DNA of 64,000 bases from Aeromonas sp. RU39B (GCF_900156095.1 NZ_FTMJ01000002.1:434001-498000); one strand, 5' to 3'. Shown: positions 41,431-50,903, counted from the stretch's first letter. The notes: generated by a model not told the origin, from the sequence alone. Made by a program: numbers and translations.

Positions 41431-42513
41431 TTAGCCGGCCGATTGGCAGCGCTCTTGGGCTGGCGAGGTTGCCATCAGCGGCCGCCACCATGGATCGCCA
41501 CGGCTGGGTGTTAGCAGACTGATGCGCTCGCCCATCTTGGGGGTGCACACCGGCACGCGGGCGGCGTGGGCCAGCGCGCAGATCTGCTCAAACGGGTCAA
41601 ACCAGCTGTGCATCGCCAGATCAAAGGTGCCGTTGTGAATAGGCAATAACCAGCGCGCATTGAGATCGCGGGTGGCCTGCAGCGTCTGCTCTGGATGCAT
41701 GTGTACGCTGGACCAGCGCGGGTCATAGGCGCCGGTTTCCATAAACGCCATATCAAACGACCCAAATTGCTGGCCAATGGCCGCAAAGCCGTCGAAATAG
41801 CCGCCATCGCCGCTAAAAAAGAGGCGCTGGGCGCTGCTCTCTATCACCCAGGAGCACCACAGGGTTTGGTTGCCATCACGCAGCCCCCGCCCGGAAAAGT
41901 GCTGCGCCGGCGTGGCCGTGAGGCGCAGAGCGCCGCACTGGCTGCTTTGCCACCAGCTCAGCTGCACCACCTGCTCTGGCGCAATTCCCCAGGCCATCAG
42001 CCGATCACCGACCCCAAGCGGGGCGTAGAAGCGGGTGCCTGTGCGCGCCAGATAGAGCACGCTCTGCTTGTCGAGGTGATCGTAATGATCGTGCGAGAGG
42101 ATCACCGCGCGGATCGGCGGGAGCGATGTTAATCCAATGGGGGGGGCGTGAAAGCGCTTGGGACCGAGCCAGGAAAAAGGTGACGCCCGCTTGACAAACA
42201 CCGGATCGGTCAGATACAGCTCGCCGTCGAGCTTTAACAGCAAGCTGGAGTGGCCGAGGCGGTAGACGCTGTGATCGGGCGCCTCCAGCAGTTCGCTGCG
42301 AGAGACTGGCACCACCGGGATCGGTGAGGCGGGCACCGTGCTAGCGGGTTTGTTAAACAGTACTTCCCACAATAAAGAGAGGCGCTTGCCAAGGCTCAGT
42401 GAGCGGCGTGGCTGGCGATTGCGATAACGACCATCACTGTCTTTCAGGGGCGATTGCGCATTGATGGCGCCGGGTTGCTCTGCTGACACGTCATTCCACT
42501 CCGTTGCGAACAT
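41431..42513 (-). CDS. MBL-fold metal-dependent hydrolase
   Basis: 360 residues. The metal motif is SHDHYDHLDK, preceded by YRLGHSSLLLKLDGELYLTDPVF, and FFSGDGGYFDGF and LPIHNGTFDLAMHSW follow. This is the NAPE-PLD/UlaG-like branch of the metallo-beta-lactamase superfamily, with no sign of beta-lactamase activity. It probably hydrolyses a phosphoester or lactone. No clear signal peptide. The start ATG at 42513 has a weak ribosome site, so a later start is possible. It is separated from kduD by 107 bases that hold a hairpin. Confidence 0.88.
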   Translation of the reverse strand: MFATEWNDVSAEQPGAINAQSPLKDSDGRYRNRQPRRSLSLGKRLSLLWEVLFNKPASTVPASPIPVVPVSRSELLEAPDHSVYRLGHSSLLLKLDGELYLTDPVFVKRASPFSWLGPKRFHAPPIGLTSLPPIRAVILSHDHYDHLDKQSVLYLARTGTRFYAPLGVGDRLMAWGIAPEQVVQLSWWQSSQCGALRLTATPAQHFSGRGLRDGNQTLWCSWVIESSAQRLFFSGDGGYFDGFAAIGQQFGSFDMAFMETGAYDPRWSSVHMHPEQTLQATRDLNARWLLPIHNGTFDLAMHSWFDPFEQICALAHAARVPVCTPKMGERISLLTPSRGDPWWRPLMATSPAQERCQSAG

Positions 42514-42585
42514 GGCTGGTTAGTCGTGTCATTTGGCGGTAGTGAAGCTGAACGGGGTCTTAAAAATGTGAACGCAATCACGCCA

Positions 42586-42611
42586 TTCCCCGGCCACAGC
42601 GGGCCGGGGAA
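42586..42611 (-). terminator. Stem-loop after kduD
   Basis: TTCCCCGGCC-ACAGCG-GGCCGGGGAA is a perfect 10-bp stem immediately after the kduD stop. There is no U-tract, so it may act as an mRNA 3'-end or weak terminator. Confidence 0.55.
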
Positions 42612-42620
42612 GGAGACCGT

Positions 42621-43382
42621 TTAGCGGGCCAGCCAGCCACCATCGACGGCAATGGTGTAACCGTTGATGTAATCGGACGCGGGCGAGGAGAGGAACACCA
42701 CCGGCCCCATCAGATCGTCCGGCGTTCCCCAGCGGTTGGCCGGAATACGACCGAGGATCTCGGCGTTACGCTCTTCATCGGCGCGCAGGGCAGCGGTGTT
42801 GTTGGTGGCCATGTAGCCCGGTGCGATGGCGTTAATATTGATGCCGTGCTTGGCCCATTCGTTGGCCATCAGGCGGGTAATCCCCATCACACCGCTCTTG
42901 GAGGCGGTGTAGGACGGCACTCGGATGCCACCCTGGAAAGAGAGCATGGAGGCGATGTTGACTATCTTGCCGCCATGACCCTGGGCGATAAACTGGCGCG
43001 CCACGGCCTGGGACATGAAGAACACGCTCTTGACGTTGATGTTCATCACGTCGTCCCAGTCCTTTTCACTGAAGTTGATCGCATCGTCGCGGCGAATGAT
43101 GCCGGCGTTGTTGACCAGAATATCGACTCGGCCAAAGGTTGCGACGGCTTGACCCACCAATCCCTCCAGCGCCTCGGTGTTGCTGACGTCGGCCTTGAGG
43201 CTCAAAAAACGGCGACCGAGGGCTTCGACCTTGGCGATGGTATCGGTCGGCTCAACGATGTTGATGCCAACGATGTCACAGCCCGCTTGGGCCAGCCCCA
43301 GTGCCATGCCTTGACCGAGACCGGTGTCGCAACCGGTGACGATGGCCACTTTGCCGGCCAGATTGAATGCGTGAGAAATCAT
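42621..43382 (-). CDS. kduD: 2-dehydro-3-deoxy-D-gluconate 5-dehydrogenase KduD
   Basis: 253 residues of the short-chain dehydrogenase family. The NAD motif is TGCDTGLGQGMALGLA, NNAGII follows, and the catalytic YxxxK is in VPSYTASKSG. MATNNTAALRADEERN and the N-terminal ..FNLAGKVAIVTG are typical of KduD. It interconverts 2,5-diketo-3-deoxygluconate and 2-keto-3-deoxygluconate in pectin/uronate degradation. AAGGAGATAAC precedes the ATG. It follows kduI by 19 bases in one operon. Confidence 0.95.
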   Translation of the reverse strand: MISHAFNLAGKVAIVTGCDTGLGQGMALGLAQAGCDIVGINIVEPTDTIAKVEALGRRFLSLKADVSNTEALEGLVGQAVATFGRVDILVNNAGIIRRDDAINFSEKDWDDVMNINVKSVFFMSQAVARQFIAQGHGGKIVNIASMLSFQGGIRVPSYTASKSGVMGITRLMANEWAKHGININAIAPGYMATNNTAALRADEERNAEILGRIPANRWGTPDDLMGPVVFLSSPASDYINGYTIAVDGGWLAR

Positions 43383-43401
43383 GTTATCTCCTTAAAAAGG
43401 G

Positions 43402-44238
43402 TTAGCGAAGATCGGTGACGGCAATGTGGTCCATGTCATCAAAGACCTGGTTTTCACCGATCATGCCCCAGATAAAGGTGTAAGCCTGGGTGGCCACGCC
43501 GGAGTGAATCGACCAGCTGGGGGAGATCACCGCCTGCTCGTTGTGCACCAGCAGGTGACGGGTCTCCTGGGGCTTGCCCATAAAGTGGAACACGGCCGCA
43601 TCAGGGGCCACATCGAAGTAGAAGTAGACCTCCATGCGCCGCTCGTGAGTGTGGCAAGGCATGGAGTTCCACAGGTTGCCCGGGGCAAGACGGGTCATCC
43701 CCATCGAGAGCTGGCAGGTTGGCAGCACGTCCGGCACCAAAAATTTGCGGATGGTGCGAAGGTTACCGGTCAGCTGATCGCCCAAGGTACTGGTGACCGT
43801 CTCGCTCTGGGTAATGGCGCGGGTCGGGTAGCTGGCGTGAGCCGGCGCACTGTTGTAATAAAGCTTGGCGGGTTGGTCGGGATTGGCGCTGGCAAAGCGC
43901 ACTTCGCGCGCGCCCATGCCGACATAGAGCGCCTCTTCGTTGCCGATTTCAAAGTGCTGACCATCCACCTCGATCAGCGCAGTGCCACCGATATTGATAA
44001 GGCCGAGCTCCCGGCGCTCAAGAAAATAGCTGACGCCAAAGGTTTTACCGAGCGCGGCATCAAATGCCAGAGAGTGCTGGGTGGGCATGATGCCGCCGAT
44101 CACGATGCGATCGATATGGCTGTAGGTCATGCTGATCTCGCCCGGGACGAAGATCGTTTCAACCAAAAACTCGCGGCGCAGGCCGGCGGTATCGAGCTGT
44201 TTAGCGTGGTCGCTGTGAATGCTTTGACGAATTTCCAT
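43402..44238 (-). CDS. kduI: 5-dehydro-4-deoxy-D-glucuronate isomerase KduI
   Basis: 278 residues from ATG at 44238 ([17 protein letters not shown]), equal in length to E. coli KduI; an ATG 9 bases upstream has a poorer ribosome site. The zinc ligands are in [16 protein letters not shown] and SIHSGV. It isomerises 4-deoxy-5-ketouronate to 2,5-diketo-3-deoxygluconate, the step before KduD. It is separated from the upstream kdgT by 198 bases containing two strong stem-loops, which could lower or uncouple kduID expression. Confidence 0.97.
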   Translation of the reverse strand: MEIRQSIHSDHAKQLDTAGLRREFLVETIFVPGEISMTYSHIDRIVIGGIMPTQHSLAFDAALGKTFGVSYFLERRELGLINIGGTALIEVDGQHFEIGNEEALYVGMGAREVRFASANPDQPAKLYYNSAPAHASYPTRAITQSETVTSTLGDQLTGNLRTIRKFLVPDVLPTCQLSMGMTRLAPGNLWNSMPCHTHERRMEVYFYFDVAPDAAVFHFMGKPQETRHLLVHNEQAVISPSWSIHSGVATQAYTFIWGMIGENQVFDDMDHIAVTDLR

Positions 44239-44345
44239 GGTACTCATCCGTTATTGCGGTGAAGTGGGCAGTGCAGGGCGCGATAACGTGGCTATGCGTG
44301 GTCTGTACTGAAATTAACGCCCTCGAAAGGGTCAAAACGAGCTCT

Positions 44346-44410
44346 GATAAGTTCGTTGCCAGTGCCCTCTGGGCTGATTGTTTGGATAGGGCACTCGCAA
44401 CGACGTTATC
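44346..44410. repeat. 23-bp imperfect inverted repeat between kdgT and kduI
   Basis: 44346-44368 and 44388-44410 are inverted copies matching in 20 of 23 positions, with a 19-base loop. The outer arms read GATAA/TTATC and the inner AGTGCCCT/AGGGCACT. It could fold in mRNA as an attenuator or be a small mobile repeat. Confidence 0.65.
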
Positions 44411-44430
44411 GGGGGCGACACGTCGCCCCC
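44411..44430 (-). terminator. GC-rich hairpin after kdgT
   Basis: GGGGGCGA-CACG-TCGCCCCC is a perfect 8-bp stem, 6 bases after the kdgT stop on the minus strand. No T-run follows, so termination is only likely, not certain. Confidence 0.55.
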
Positions 44431-44436
44431 GCAAGA

Positions 44437-45447
44437 TCAGTGGTGGTTGCGCGCCATCTGCGAAGCTGGCGCGTCGTCATCAGCAACCTGATGCATTGGA
44501 GAGCCAGCCACATGGCGGTGATACAGGGCGGTCAGGATTGGCACCAAAATGGCGGTCACAATCACGCACGTAGCAACCAGCGCCGTGGCCGATTGAGCCA
44601 CCGGGGCAAACGCCGGGTTCATCTGGGCAATGATCACCGGGTTGGCGACCGCAGCGCCTGCGGTGGAAGAGGCGGCCACGCCGGCTGTGCCGTTACCACC
44701 TGCCAAGAACTTGTCTGCCAAGATCAACGGGATGCCGGTGATGACGATCACGCAGACTCCGAGCAGGATGCCAAGCAGGCCGGTGTCGAGGATGACGCCC
44801 AGTTTGATGGTGTTACCCAGTGCAAAGCCAAAGAAGGGGATCAGGGTGCCTGTGGCCTTGGCAAAGAAGGCGCGCAGTTCATGATCAAGGTTACCCAGCG
44901 CAAAACCGACCAGGAACGGCAATACGGCGCCGAAGAAGTGGTGCGGCGAGAAGGAGGCCATGCCGGCGGAGCCGAGGATCACCATGGTCATCAGCGGACC
45001 CGACTCGATGGACATCAGTACAAAGGCGCCAGACTCTTCCTTGCTGCCGTACTGGTTCATCAGGCTGGCGTACAGGCCGCCGTTGGTCATGTCCATGGCC
45101 GATACGATAGCCAAGGTAGAGAGCCCTGCCAGCATGCCCACTTCCAGACCGTTTTCTGGCAGTAACTGGGCGGCGATCACCGCCACAATCCAGGCTGTGG
45201 CGATCTTGGTCAGCACCAGTACGCCGGATTTACGCAGTACCGTGCCCGTCGCGCGCAGGTCAATCGAGGCGCCGATGCAAAAGAACCAGACCGAGAGGAT
45301 GGGGACGGTGCCGGTCATGATCCCTTTGGTAAATGAGCCGTAGTACTCGGCCGCACCGGGGAAAAAGGTATTGGTGCAGGCGCCCAACAGCAGCGGAACC
45401 AGCATGATCCCGCCGGGAATTTTGTCGATATTTTTCTTGATATTCAT
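44437..45447 (-). CDS. kdgT: 2-keto-3-deoxygluconate permease KdgT
   Basis: 336 residues from ATG at 45447 ([20 protein letters not shown]) with GAGAGA upstream; a 51-base longer frame overlaps the preceding gene and is rejected. About ten membrane helices are present. [19 protein letters not shown] and [14 protein letters not shown] [16 protein letters not shown] are hallmarks of the family. It imports 2-keto-3-deoxygluconate with protons. It follows the yhcH-like gene by 20 bases, and both sit behind the KdgR operator. Confidence 0.96.
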   Translation of the reverse strand: MNIKKNIDKIPGGIMLVPLLLGACTNTFFPGAAEYYGSFTKGIMTGTVPILSVWFFCIGASIDLRATGTVLRKSGVLVLTKIATAWIVAVIAAQLLPENGLEVGMLAGLSTLAIVSAMDMTNGGLYASLMNQYGSKEESGAFVLMSIESGPLMTMVILGSAGMASFSPHHFFGAVLPFLVGFALGNLDHELRAFFAKATGTLIPFFGFALGNTIKLGVILDTGLLGILLGVCVIVITGIPLILADKFLAGGNGTAGVAASSTAGAAVANPVIIAQMNPAFAPVAQSATALVATCVIVTAILVPILTALYHRHVAGSPMHQVADDDAPASQMARNHH

Positions 45448-45467
45448 GGGTGTCTCTCGGGTTGGAT

Positions 45468-45962
45468 TCAGAGTTGGTGATCGGCGGCGGCAAGCCACTG
45501 GCGGTGGATTTTTACCACGGCCTTTTTAATGGGCATGGGCGCATTGACCTGGCACAACGGGCGGTGCAGCTCACGGGGATAAAACGAGGCAAACATACCG
45601 GCGCGAAGCGACAGGTGCTGAGTCAAAGCTGGCTCGTCGGTAAAGAAGAGATCCGGATGGGTGGGGGTGACACCGTGCTCGGTGGCAACCAGCGGCCCGC
45701 ATCCGATCATCTCTTCACCCGACAGCAGGATCTGAATATCGATATAGTGCTCGTGAAATTCACTGCGGCATTCATCGCCCGCCTTGGTAGACGGCGAAGA
45801 GATCAGGACAAATACCTGATCCTGATGTACCTCATATTTGCCATCAGCCAGACTCAATAAATGTTGATGGGAAAAGAAATCATCGGCCAATAATGCTTGT
45901 AAGCGCGTTGGCAGTAATGAGGACTCAATATCATCCAGATAACCAATAACCACAATATCCAT
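45468..45962 (-). CDS. YhcH/YjgK/YiaL family sugar-metabolism protein
   Basis: 164 residues of the EbgC/YhcH cupin family. [15 protein letters not shown] is the family core with metal-binding histidines, and FYPRELHRP and KKAVVKIH follow. Such proteins accompany sialate, xylulose or galactoside genes and act as sugar anomerase or isomerase-like helpers. Here it heads the kdgT-kduI-kduD run, so a role in the uronate path is likely by context. The KdgR operator lies about 137 bases before its ATG. Confidence 0.9.
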   Translation of the reverse strand: MDIVVIGYLDDIESSLLPTRLQALLADDFFSHQHLLSLADGKYEVHQDQVFVLISSPSTKAGDECRSEFHEHYIDIQILLSGEEMIGCGPLVATEHGVTPTHPDLFFTDEPALTQHLSLRAGMFASFYPRELHRPLCQVNAPMPIKKAVVKIHRQWLAAADHQL

Positions 45963-46098
45963 CCTGACTTAGGTTGTTGAAAATAATGCTGAGCCCGTGT
46001 GTTTTTATCCATGCAGAGCGATAAATGACGGCAACTATTTCACAGCAGATGCTCTTGATGGCTTTCATTGTAACGGGAGAGCGCAACCCAACAAGATC

Positions 46099-46117
46099 AA
46101 TGAAACGTTGTTTCTAA
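46099..46117 (-). promoter_or_regulatory. KdgR operator
   Basis: AATGAAACGTTGTTTCTAA agrees with the KdgR consensus AATRAAAYRNYRTTTYATT at the first 16 positions. It lies upstream of the yhcH-like gene, which opens the kdgT-kduID block, and indicates repression lifted by 2-keto-3-deoxygluconate. Confidence 0.75.
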
Positions 46118-46406
46118 AATTCGTGAAACAGATCCCATAAATCGAAACACACAATTAAATGATTCTTTTGTCATTTGCCTTTGCGTGATGATCGATATCA
46201 ATTTTCCTGAGTTATTTAATTATTCATTTAATTAAATGGCCTCTTTGGAGTCCTTTGTCTTGCAATGAACTGGACTGAAGGCGTTTTCTGGTTTTAAAAA
46301 AGTGCGTATGGCGTGACGGCAGGTTTCGTTTTCTTCGGCTTATGCCATTGCACGCAGTGAACGGCGCTGTCAGTGGGTGAGGTTGACAGTCTGTGACGTT
46401 GCTCTG

Positions 46407-46437
46407 CTGAGATACCACAAAAGGGGTGGTATCTCAG
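46407..46437. repeat. 12-bp perfect inverted repeat
   Basis: CTGAGATACCAC (46407-46418) and GTGGTATCTCAG (46426-46437) are exact inverted copies with a short A/G-rich loop. No T-run on either side, so it does not look like a standard terminator. It lies between the kdu block and the orphan gene at 46681. Confidence 0.6.
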
Positions 46438-46461
46438 GCGATGAGGGGTAGAATGACAAAA

Positions 46462-46477
46462 CGTGATGTATATCACG
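46462..46477. promoter_or_regulatory. CRP-like palindrome
   Basis: CGTGATGTATATCACG is a symmetric match to TGTGA-N6-TCACA in 8 of 10 positions, embedded in ACGTGAT-GTAT-ATCACGT. It may also suit another CRP/FNR-family protein. It is about 210 bases before the ATG at 46681. The remaining parts of 45963-46680 show no gene. Confidence 0.5.
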
Positions 46478-46680
46478 TCACTTGGCTTGGACTCGTTGCC
46501 GGCCACCGCGCCCATTGAGGGTGGCTGTGCAGCATGGAGAGCGGGGTAAACCCGCTTGGCATGACGCCTTTGCCGATCATTGAATATTGTTGTGTTCACG
46601 GAAGAGCGCGCAGGCAGACCGATTCAGGCCTTCGGGTCCAGCACAGGTGTCTGCGCGCAAGATATCAAGGGAGTGAAAAT

Positions 46681-47124
46681 ATGTTGACCTATCAGGATGG
46701 GCAGAGCGCCCTTAGCGTGTCACTGGTTGCCGAGCAGACGGCGCCCCTCACGGTTGTTTGCCATTTTGACAAGGCGCAAGGTGCCCCTTGGCTGATGCAG
46801 GCCGGGATTGGTGGCCGATTACCGGCCGGTGAGCAGGTGGTGGCTCTGCTCGCACTTAATGGCACACTGCAGGCACAACGTTTTGTGTCGTTTTCCGAAG
46901 CCCTGCGCTGTATGGCGCTGACCTGGCACCGCGCCACCGGGCAGACTCATCTCAACGTGTCTGCCTGTGAGGCCAGCGAGTTTTCCTATCATGCTTGTTA
47001 TGGTGCCCATGCCTGTCAGGTGCTGGCGAGTGCGCTCGATGAACCCGATTATTTGGCGCATTGGATGATGGGCACACCGGTGACCAGTAATGAGCCGCTG
47101 CCACCTGAATCACTGTGCGGATAA
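46681..47124 (+). CDS. Conserved-looking hypothetical protein, orphan
   Basis: 147 residues from ATG at 46681 with AAGGGAG 8-14 bases upstream; a longer frame from 46534 is not supported. It has alternating hydrophobic strands early (ALSVSLVAEQTAPLTVVCHF) and LTWHRATGQTHLNVSACEA in the middle, with five cysteines and no signal peptide. I do not recognise a family. It stands between the kdu operon and the ABC transporter, with a terminator directly after, so it forms its own unit under the two palindromes upstream. Confidence 0.68.
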   Translation: MLTYQDGQSALSVSLVAEQTAPLTVVCHFDKAQGAPWLMQAGIGGRLPAGEQVVALLALNGTLQAQRFVSFSEALRCMALTWHRATGQTHLNVSACEASEFSYHACYGAHACQVLASALDEPDYLAHWMMGTPVTSNEPLPPESLCG

Positions 47125-47145
47125 TATCTGGTTGCAACACGTCGC

Positions 47146-47170
47146 AAGGGCGCCTCATGGCGCCTTTTAA
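47146..47170 (+). terminator. Rho-independent terminator after 46681-47124 gene
   Basis: AAGGGCGCC-TCAT-GGCGCCTT followed by TTTT, 22 bases after the stop. The 249 bases from here to the ABC operon hold no other gene and probably its promoter. Confidence 0.85.
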
Positions 47171-47419
47171 ATATAAACAATATCGACATGACAATATTTT
47201 ATTGCTGCGGCGTAGCTGCGTCGCTATTTAACGAGTGTCACGCCAAGTTATTCGCTCACAAAAGTCATATGTCGCCATTTTTTAATATCGGGTGCGCGCG
47301 ATCACAAAACAAAGCAGAAGCGCAATTCTCCATGTGATTAGCAGAAACGGACATGTCTGACGATTAATATCGGCGCTACCGTTGATGGCGGTATTTCACT
47401 CAATCTCCTTGAGGTGTCT

Positions 47420-48403
47420 ATGAAAAAAACGCTGCTGTCCGGTTTATTTACTGCAGCCATCATGGGCGCGGCCTGCTTTTCGACCGCGACTCTGGCTGAA
47501 CAAAAGGAGGTGGTTAACATCTCCAAGGTCGATGGCATGCCCTGGTTTAACCGTATGGGCGAAGGGGTGGCGATGGCAGGCAAGGCGTATGGCCTGAATG
47601 CCTATCAGATTGGTCCTTCCAGCACCGATGCCCCGCAACAGGTCAAAATTATTGAGGATCTGATTGCCAAGAAAGTCGATGCGATCTCGATTGTGCCCAA
47701 CGATGCCAATGTGCTTGAACCGGTATTTAAGAAAGCCCGTGACGCAGGCATTGTGGTATTGACCAATGAATCGCCGGGACAACCCAGTGCTAACTGGGAT
47801 GTGGAGATCATCGATAATGAGAAGTTTGCCGCCGAATATGTTGAGCACATGGCAAAACGCATGGATGGCAAAGGCGGTTATGTCATCTATGTCGGTGGTT
47901 TGACTGTGCCACAACATAATTTGTGGGCTGACCTGTTGGTGAAATATCAAAAGGAACACTATCCGCAAATGTTTGAGGTGACCAAGCGAATGCCGGTGGC
48001 CGAAAACGTGGATGAGGCGCGCCGAACGACCCTCGATCTGATGAAAGCCTATCCCGAGTTGAAAGCCGTCGTCTCGTTTGGTTCGAATGGACCGATTGGC
48101 GCAGGGCGTGCCATCAAAGAAAAACGGGCCAAAAACAAGGTGGCAGTGTACGGCATGATGATTCCGTCTCAGGCCGCCAGCCTTATCAAGAGTGGCGACA
48201 TTACCGAGGGAATCACCTATGACCCGGCTTCGGCTGGTTATGCCTTGACGGCGGTCGCCAATAGCCTGTTCAAGGGCGAGGCCATTGGGCCTGGCTATGA
48301 AGTCCCCACTCTGGGTAAGGCCGATGTGGATGTGGACAAGCGGATTATCCGTTTCCACAAGGTGCTGCTGGTCAGTAAAGAGAACATCGATTCGCTCCAC
48401 TAA
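47420..48403 (+). CDS. Sugar ABC transporter periplasmic binding protein (CUT2, LsrB/RhaS-like)
   Basis: 327 residues from ATG at 47420 (GAGG 5 bases upstream; a GTG six bases earlier is less likely). A signal peptide ends near TATLAE (about residue 23). The mature part is a type I periplasmic binding fold (Peripla_BP_4) with IIEDLIAKKVDAISIVPNDANVLEPVFKKARDAGI. The C-terminal HKVLLVSKENIDSL resembles LsrB and RhaS. It delivers a sugar, or an autoinducer-2-type ligand, to the permeases encoded downstream. There are no lsr or rha catabolic genes nearby, so the ligand is open. Confidence 0.92.
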   Translation: MKKTLLSGLFTAAIMGAACFSTATLAEQKEVVNISKVDGMPWFNRMGEGVAMAGKAYGLNAYQIGPSSTDAPQQVKIIEDLIAKKVDAISIVPNDANVLEPVFKKARDAGIVVLTNESPGQPSANWDVEIIDNEKFAAEYVEHMAKRMDGKGGYVIYVGGLTVPQHNLWADLLVKYQKEHYPQMFEVTKRMPVAENVDEARRTTLDLMKAYPELKAVVSFGSNGPIGAGRAIKEKRAKNKVAVYGMMIPSQAASLIKSGDITEGITYDPASAGYALTAVANSLFKGEAIGPGYEVPTLGKADVDVDKRIIRFHKVLLVSKENIDSLH

Positions 48404-48454
48404 CAGCGTGGTGGCGCCAAGCTGGCGCCACCCATTCTTTACAAGGAGCGAGTG

Positions 48455-49936
48455 ATGGAGCCATTCATCTCACTCAGTCAGGTGAGCAAAACATTTCACG
48501 GAACCGTTGCTCTTCGCGATATCGAACTTGATTTTCGCCCGGGTGAAGTGCACTGCCTTGCCGGTCAAAATGGCTGCGGTAAGTCCACCTTAATCAAGAT
48601 CATGTCTGGGGTATATCAGCCCGATCCGCGTGCCCGTATCATGTTGGGGGGCAAGATTTGGCCCAAGTTGACACCGCAAGCCTCGATTGCCGAGGGGATC
48701 CAGGTTATCTATCAGGATCTCTCCTTGTTTCCCAACCTGACAGTGTGGGAAAACATCGTTATCCATCATTACCATTCACCTGGTTGGGTGCATCCTGCCG
48801 CGCTGCGGGAGCGGGCACGGCAAGCGCTGGCAAGCATTCAGGTTGATTTGCCACTTGATACCTTGCTAGGCGAACTCTCGGTGGCGCGGCGTCAGCTGGT
48901 GGCTATCAGCCGGGCGCTGGCGCAAGATGCGCGCCTTATCATCATGGACGAGCCGACCGCCTCGCTGACCCATCAGGAGGTGCAGGGGTTGCTTGGCGTG
49001 GTGCGTCAACTGCGTGATAAGGGCCTCTGCGTGGTGTTTGTCAGCCACCGTCTTGAGGAGGTGATGGCGGTCTCGGATCGCATCTCGGTACTCAAAGATG
49101 GTGAGTTGGTCGGTACCTATCCGGCGGTTGGCATGACTGCCCGTCAGCTCGGCGTTTTGATGACCGGTCAGGCATTTGACTATCGGGTACATGCGCCTTT
49201 TGACGCGGCTCAAGCGCCCAAGCTCGAAGTGCGGCACTTAAGTCGCCGCGCTGAATACGACGATATCTCCTTTTCCTTGCACGCCGGTGAGATTGTCTCG
49301 CTGGTGGGACTGCTCGGTGCCGGGCGCACCGAGCTCTGTTTAAGCCTGTTTGGTATGACCCGGCCTGATCACGGAGACATGTTGCTCGATGGTGAGCCAC
49401 TCACGCTTGCCAGCAATCGTGATGCTATCGCGCGCGGTATCGCGTATGTCTCAGAAGATCGCATGAGCCGTGGGCTGGTGATGAGCCAATCGATCGGTAA
49501 TAACATCCTCTCGACCGTGTTTGAGCAGGTGTGCAGCCGACTTGGCCTGATTCATGAGCCCAGTGCGGCGGCACTTGTTGAGGCGCAGATCCGTGCTCTG
49601 GCCATCAAGGTGGCCGATCCGGCGCTGGCAGTAAACACCCTCTCCGGTGGTAATGCCCAGCGGGTGTCGATCGCCAAATGGTTGGCCACCGAGCCTGCGG
49701 TGTTGATCCTCGACAGTCCCACCGTCGGGGTCGATATTGCCAATAAAGCGGGGATCTACCACATCATCAAGCTGCTGGCTGCGCGCGGTTTGGCGATTTT
49801 GCTGGTGTGCGATGAGCTCGATGAGGCGTGGTATCAAAGCCATCGGGTACTGGTCATGCAGCATGGCCGGCTGGTCGGTGAGTATGTGCCGGCCCGGGAT
49901 GACGAGCAGCAACTGGCGGAGGTGGTTAATGGCTAA
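48455..49936 (+). CDS. Sugar ABC transporter ATP-binding protein (CUT2, two NBDs)
   Basis: 493 residues from ATG at 48455, with AAGGAG 6 bases upstream; a GTG codon just before it is too close. Two nucleotide-binding domains. The first has Walker A GQNGCGKST, a reduced signature ELSVARRQLVAISRAL and Walker B LIIMDEPTASL. The second has the usual degenerate Walker A GLLGAGRTEL, an intact signature TLSGGNAQRVSIAKWL and LILDSPTVGVDI. This is the RbsA/MglA/LsrA type. Its end overlaps the first permease start by 8 bases, so translation is coupled. Confidence 0.95.
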   Translation: MEPFISLSQVSKTFHGTVALRDIELDFRPGEVHCLAGQNGCGKSTLIKIMSGVYQPDPRARIMLGGKIWPKLTPQASIAEGIQVIYQDLSLFPNLTVWENIVIHHYHSPGWVHPAALRERARQALASIQVDLPLDTLLGELSVARRQLVAISRALAQDARLIIMDEPTASLTHQEVQGLLGVVRQLRDKGLCVVFVSHRLEEVMAVSDRISVLKDGELVGTYPAVGMTARQLGVLMTGQAFDYRVHAPFDAAQAPKLEVRHLSRRAEYDDISFSLHAGEIVSLVGLLGAGRTELCLSLFGMTRPDHGDMLLDGEPLTLASNRDAIARGIAYVSEDRMSRGLVMSQSIGNNILSTVFEQVCSRLGLIHEPSAAALVEAQIRALAIKVADPALAVNTLSGGNAQRVSIAKWLATEPAVLILDSPTVGVDIANKAGIYHIIKLLAARGLAILLVCDELDEAWYQSHRVLVMQHGRLVGEYVPARDDEQQLAEVVNG

Positions 49937-50903
49937 TCTGTCCCGTTTTCGTCACGAGATCACGCTCGCCCTGCTGATTATGTTGCTGGTCGCCGCGCTT
50001 GGCTGCACCACGCAAGAGTTTCTGACGTTTGGCAACCTGTTTGATCTGGCCAACAACTACGCCATGTTGACCATTTTGGCCTGCGGCCTGTTTATGGTGC
50101 TCATCGCCGGTGGTATCGACATCTCTTTTCCGGCCATGACCATCATCGCCCAATATCTGATGGTATTGGGTTTGGCTCACCTTGGCGGCAACTTTGTGGT
50201 CGCGTTCTTGCTCGCCGGCATGGTTGGGCTGGTGTTGGGATTGATTAACGCGCTGTTGGTCAACCGCCTGCGGGTACCCGCGATCATCGTGACCATCTCC
50301 ACCCTTAATATCTTCTATGGCTTGTTGCTCTGGGGGAGTCGGGGCGTCTGGCTTTACGACTTTCCAACCTGGTTTGAACAAGGGGTCACACTGTTTCGAT
50401 TTACCGCGAGCGACGGGTATGACTATGGCCTGACCTTGCCGCTGCTTGCCATGCTGGCCACGGTGGCTGTGACCGCCCTGATCATGAATGCCACCACGGT
50501 GGGGCGCAGCCTGTATGCGCTAGGGGGCAATCAGGAGGCCGCTTCGCGCCTTGGCTTTAACGTGTTGCTGCTGCAGATGTTTGTCTATGGCTATATGGGG
50601 GTGCTCAGTGGCGTGGCCGGGGTGGTGCAGTCTTATACCGTGATGACGGTGGCGCCAGATTCGCTGCTCGGTTACGAGCTGACCGTACTGGCTGCGGTGG
50701 TGCTGGGTGGTACCAGCCTGATGGGCGGGCGGGGCACTCTGGTCGGTACCCTGCTTGGGGTGATCTTGCTGGCGGTGATGCAAAACGGTCTTAACTTGCT
50801 GGGTGTTTCTTCTTATTGGCAGACCCTGATCACTGGTTTGGTCATTGTGGCCAGTATCAGTATCACGGCCTGGAATCAGCATCAGAACAGGAGTCTGTTA
50901 TGA
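49929..50903 (+). CDS. Sugar ABC transporter permease 1 (CUT2)
   Basis: 324 residues from ATG at 49929 (MANLSRFRHEITLALLIML), within the end of the ATPase gene. Eight to ten membrane helices. The BPD_transp_2 family features include GLFMVLIAGGIDISFPAM and AAVVLGGTSLMGGRGTLVGTLLGV. It forms half of the inner-membrane channel with the next gene product. The stop overlaps the next start by four bases (ATGA). Confidence 0.94.
   Translation: MANLSRFRHEITLALLIMLLVAALGCTTQEFLTFGNLFDLANNYAMLTILACGLFMVLIAGGIDISFPAMTIIAQYLMVLGLAHLGGNFVVAFLLAGMVGLVLGLINALLVNRLRVPAIIVTISTLNIFYGLLLWGSRGVWLYDFPTWFEQGVTLFRFTASDGYDYGLTLPLLAMLATVAVTALIMNATTVGRSLYALGGNQEAASRLGFNVLLLQMFVYGYMGVLSGVAGVVQSYTVMTVAPDSLLGYELTVLAAVVLGGTSLMGGRGTLVGTLLGVILLAVMQNGLNLLGVSSYWQTLITGLVIVASISITAWNQHQNRSLL

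Noticed and set aside
47444..48400. A minus-strand frame of 318 codons
   Set aside because: Antisense to the ABC binding protein gene, which has a signal peptide and family match.
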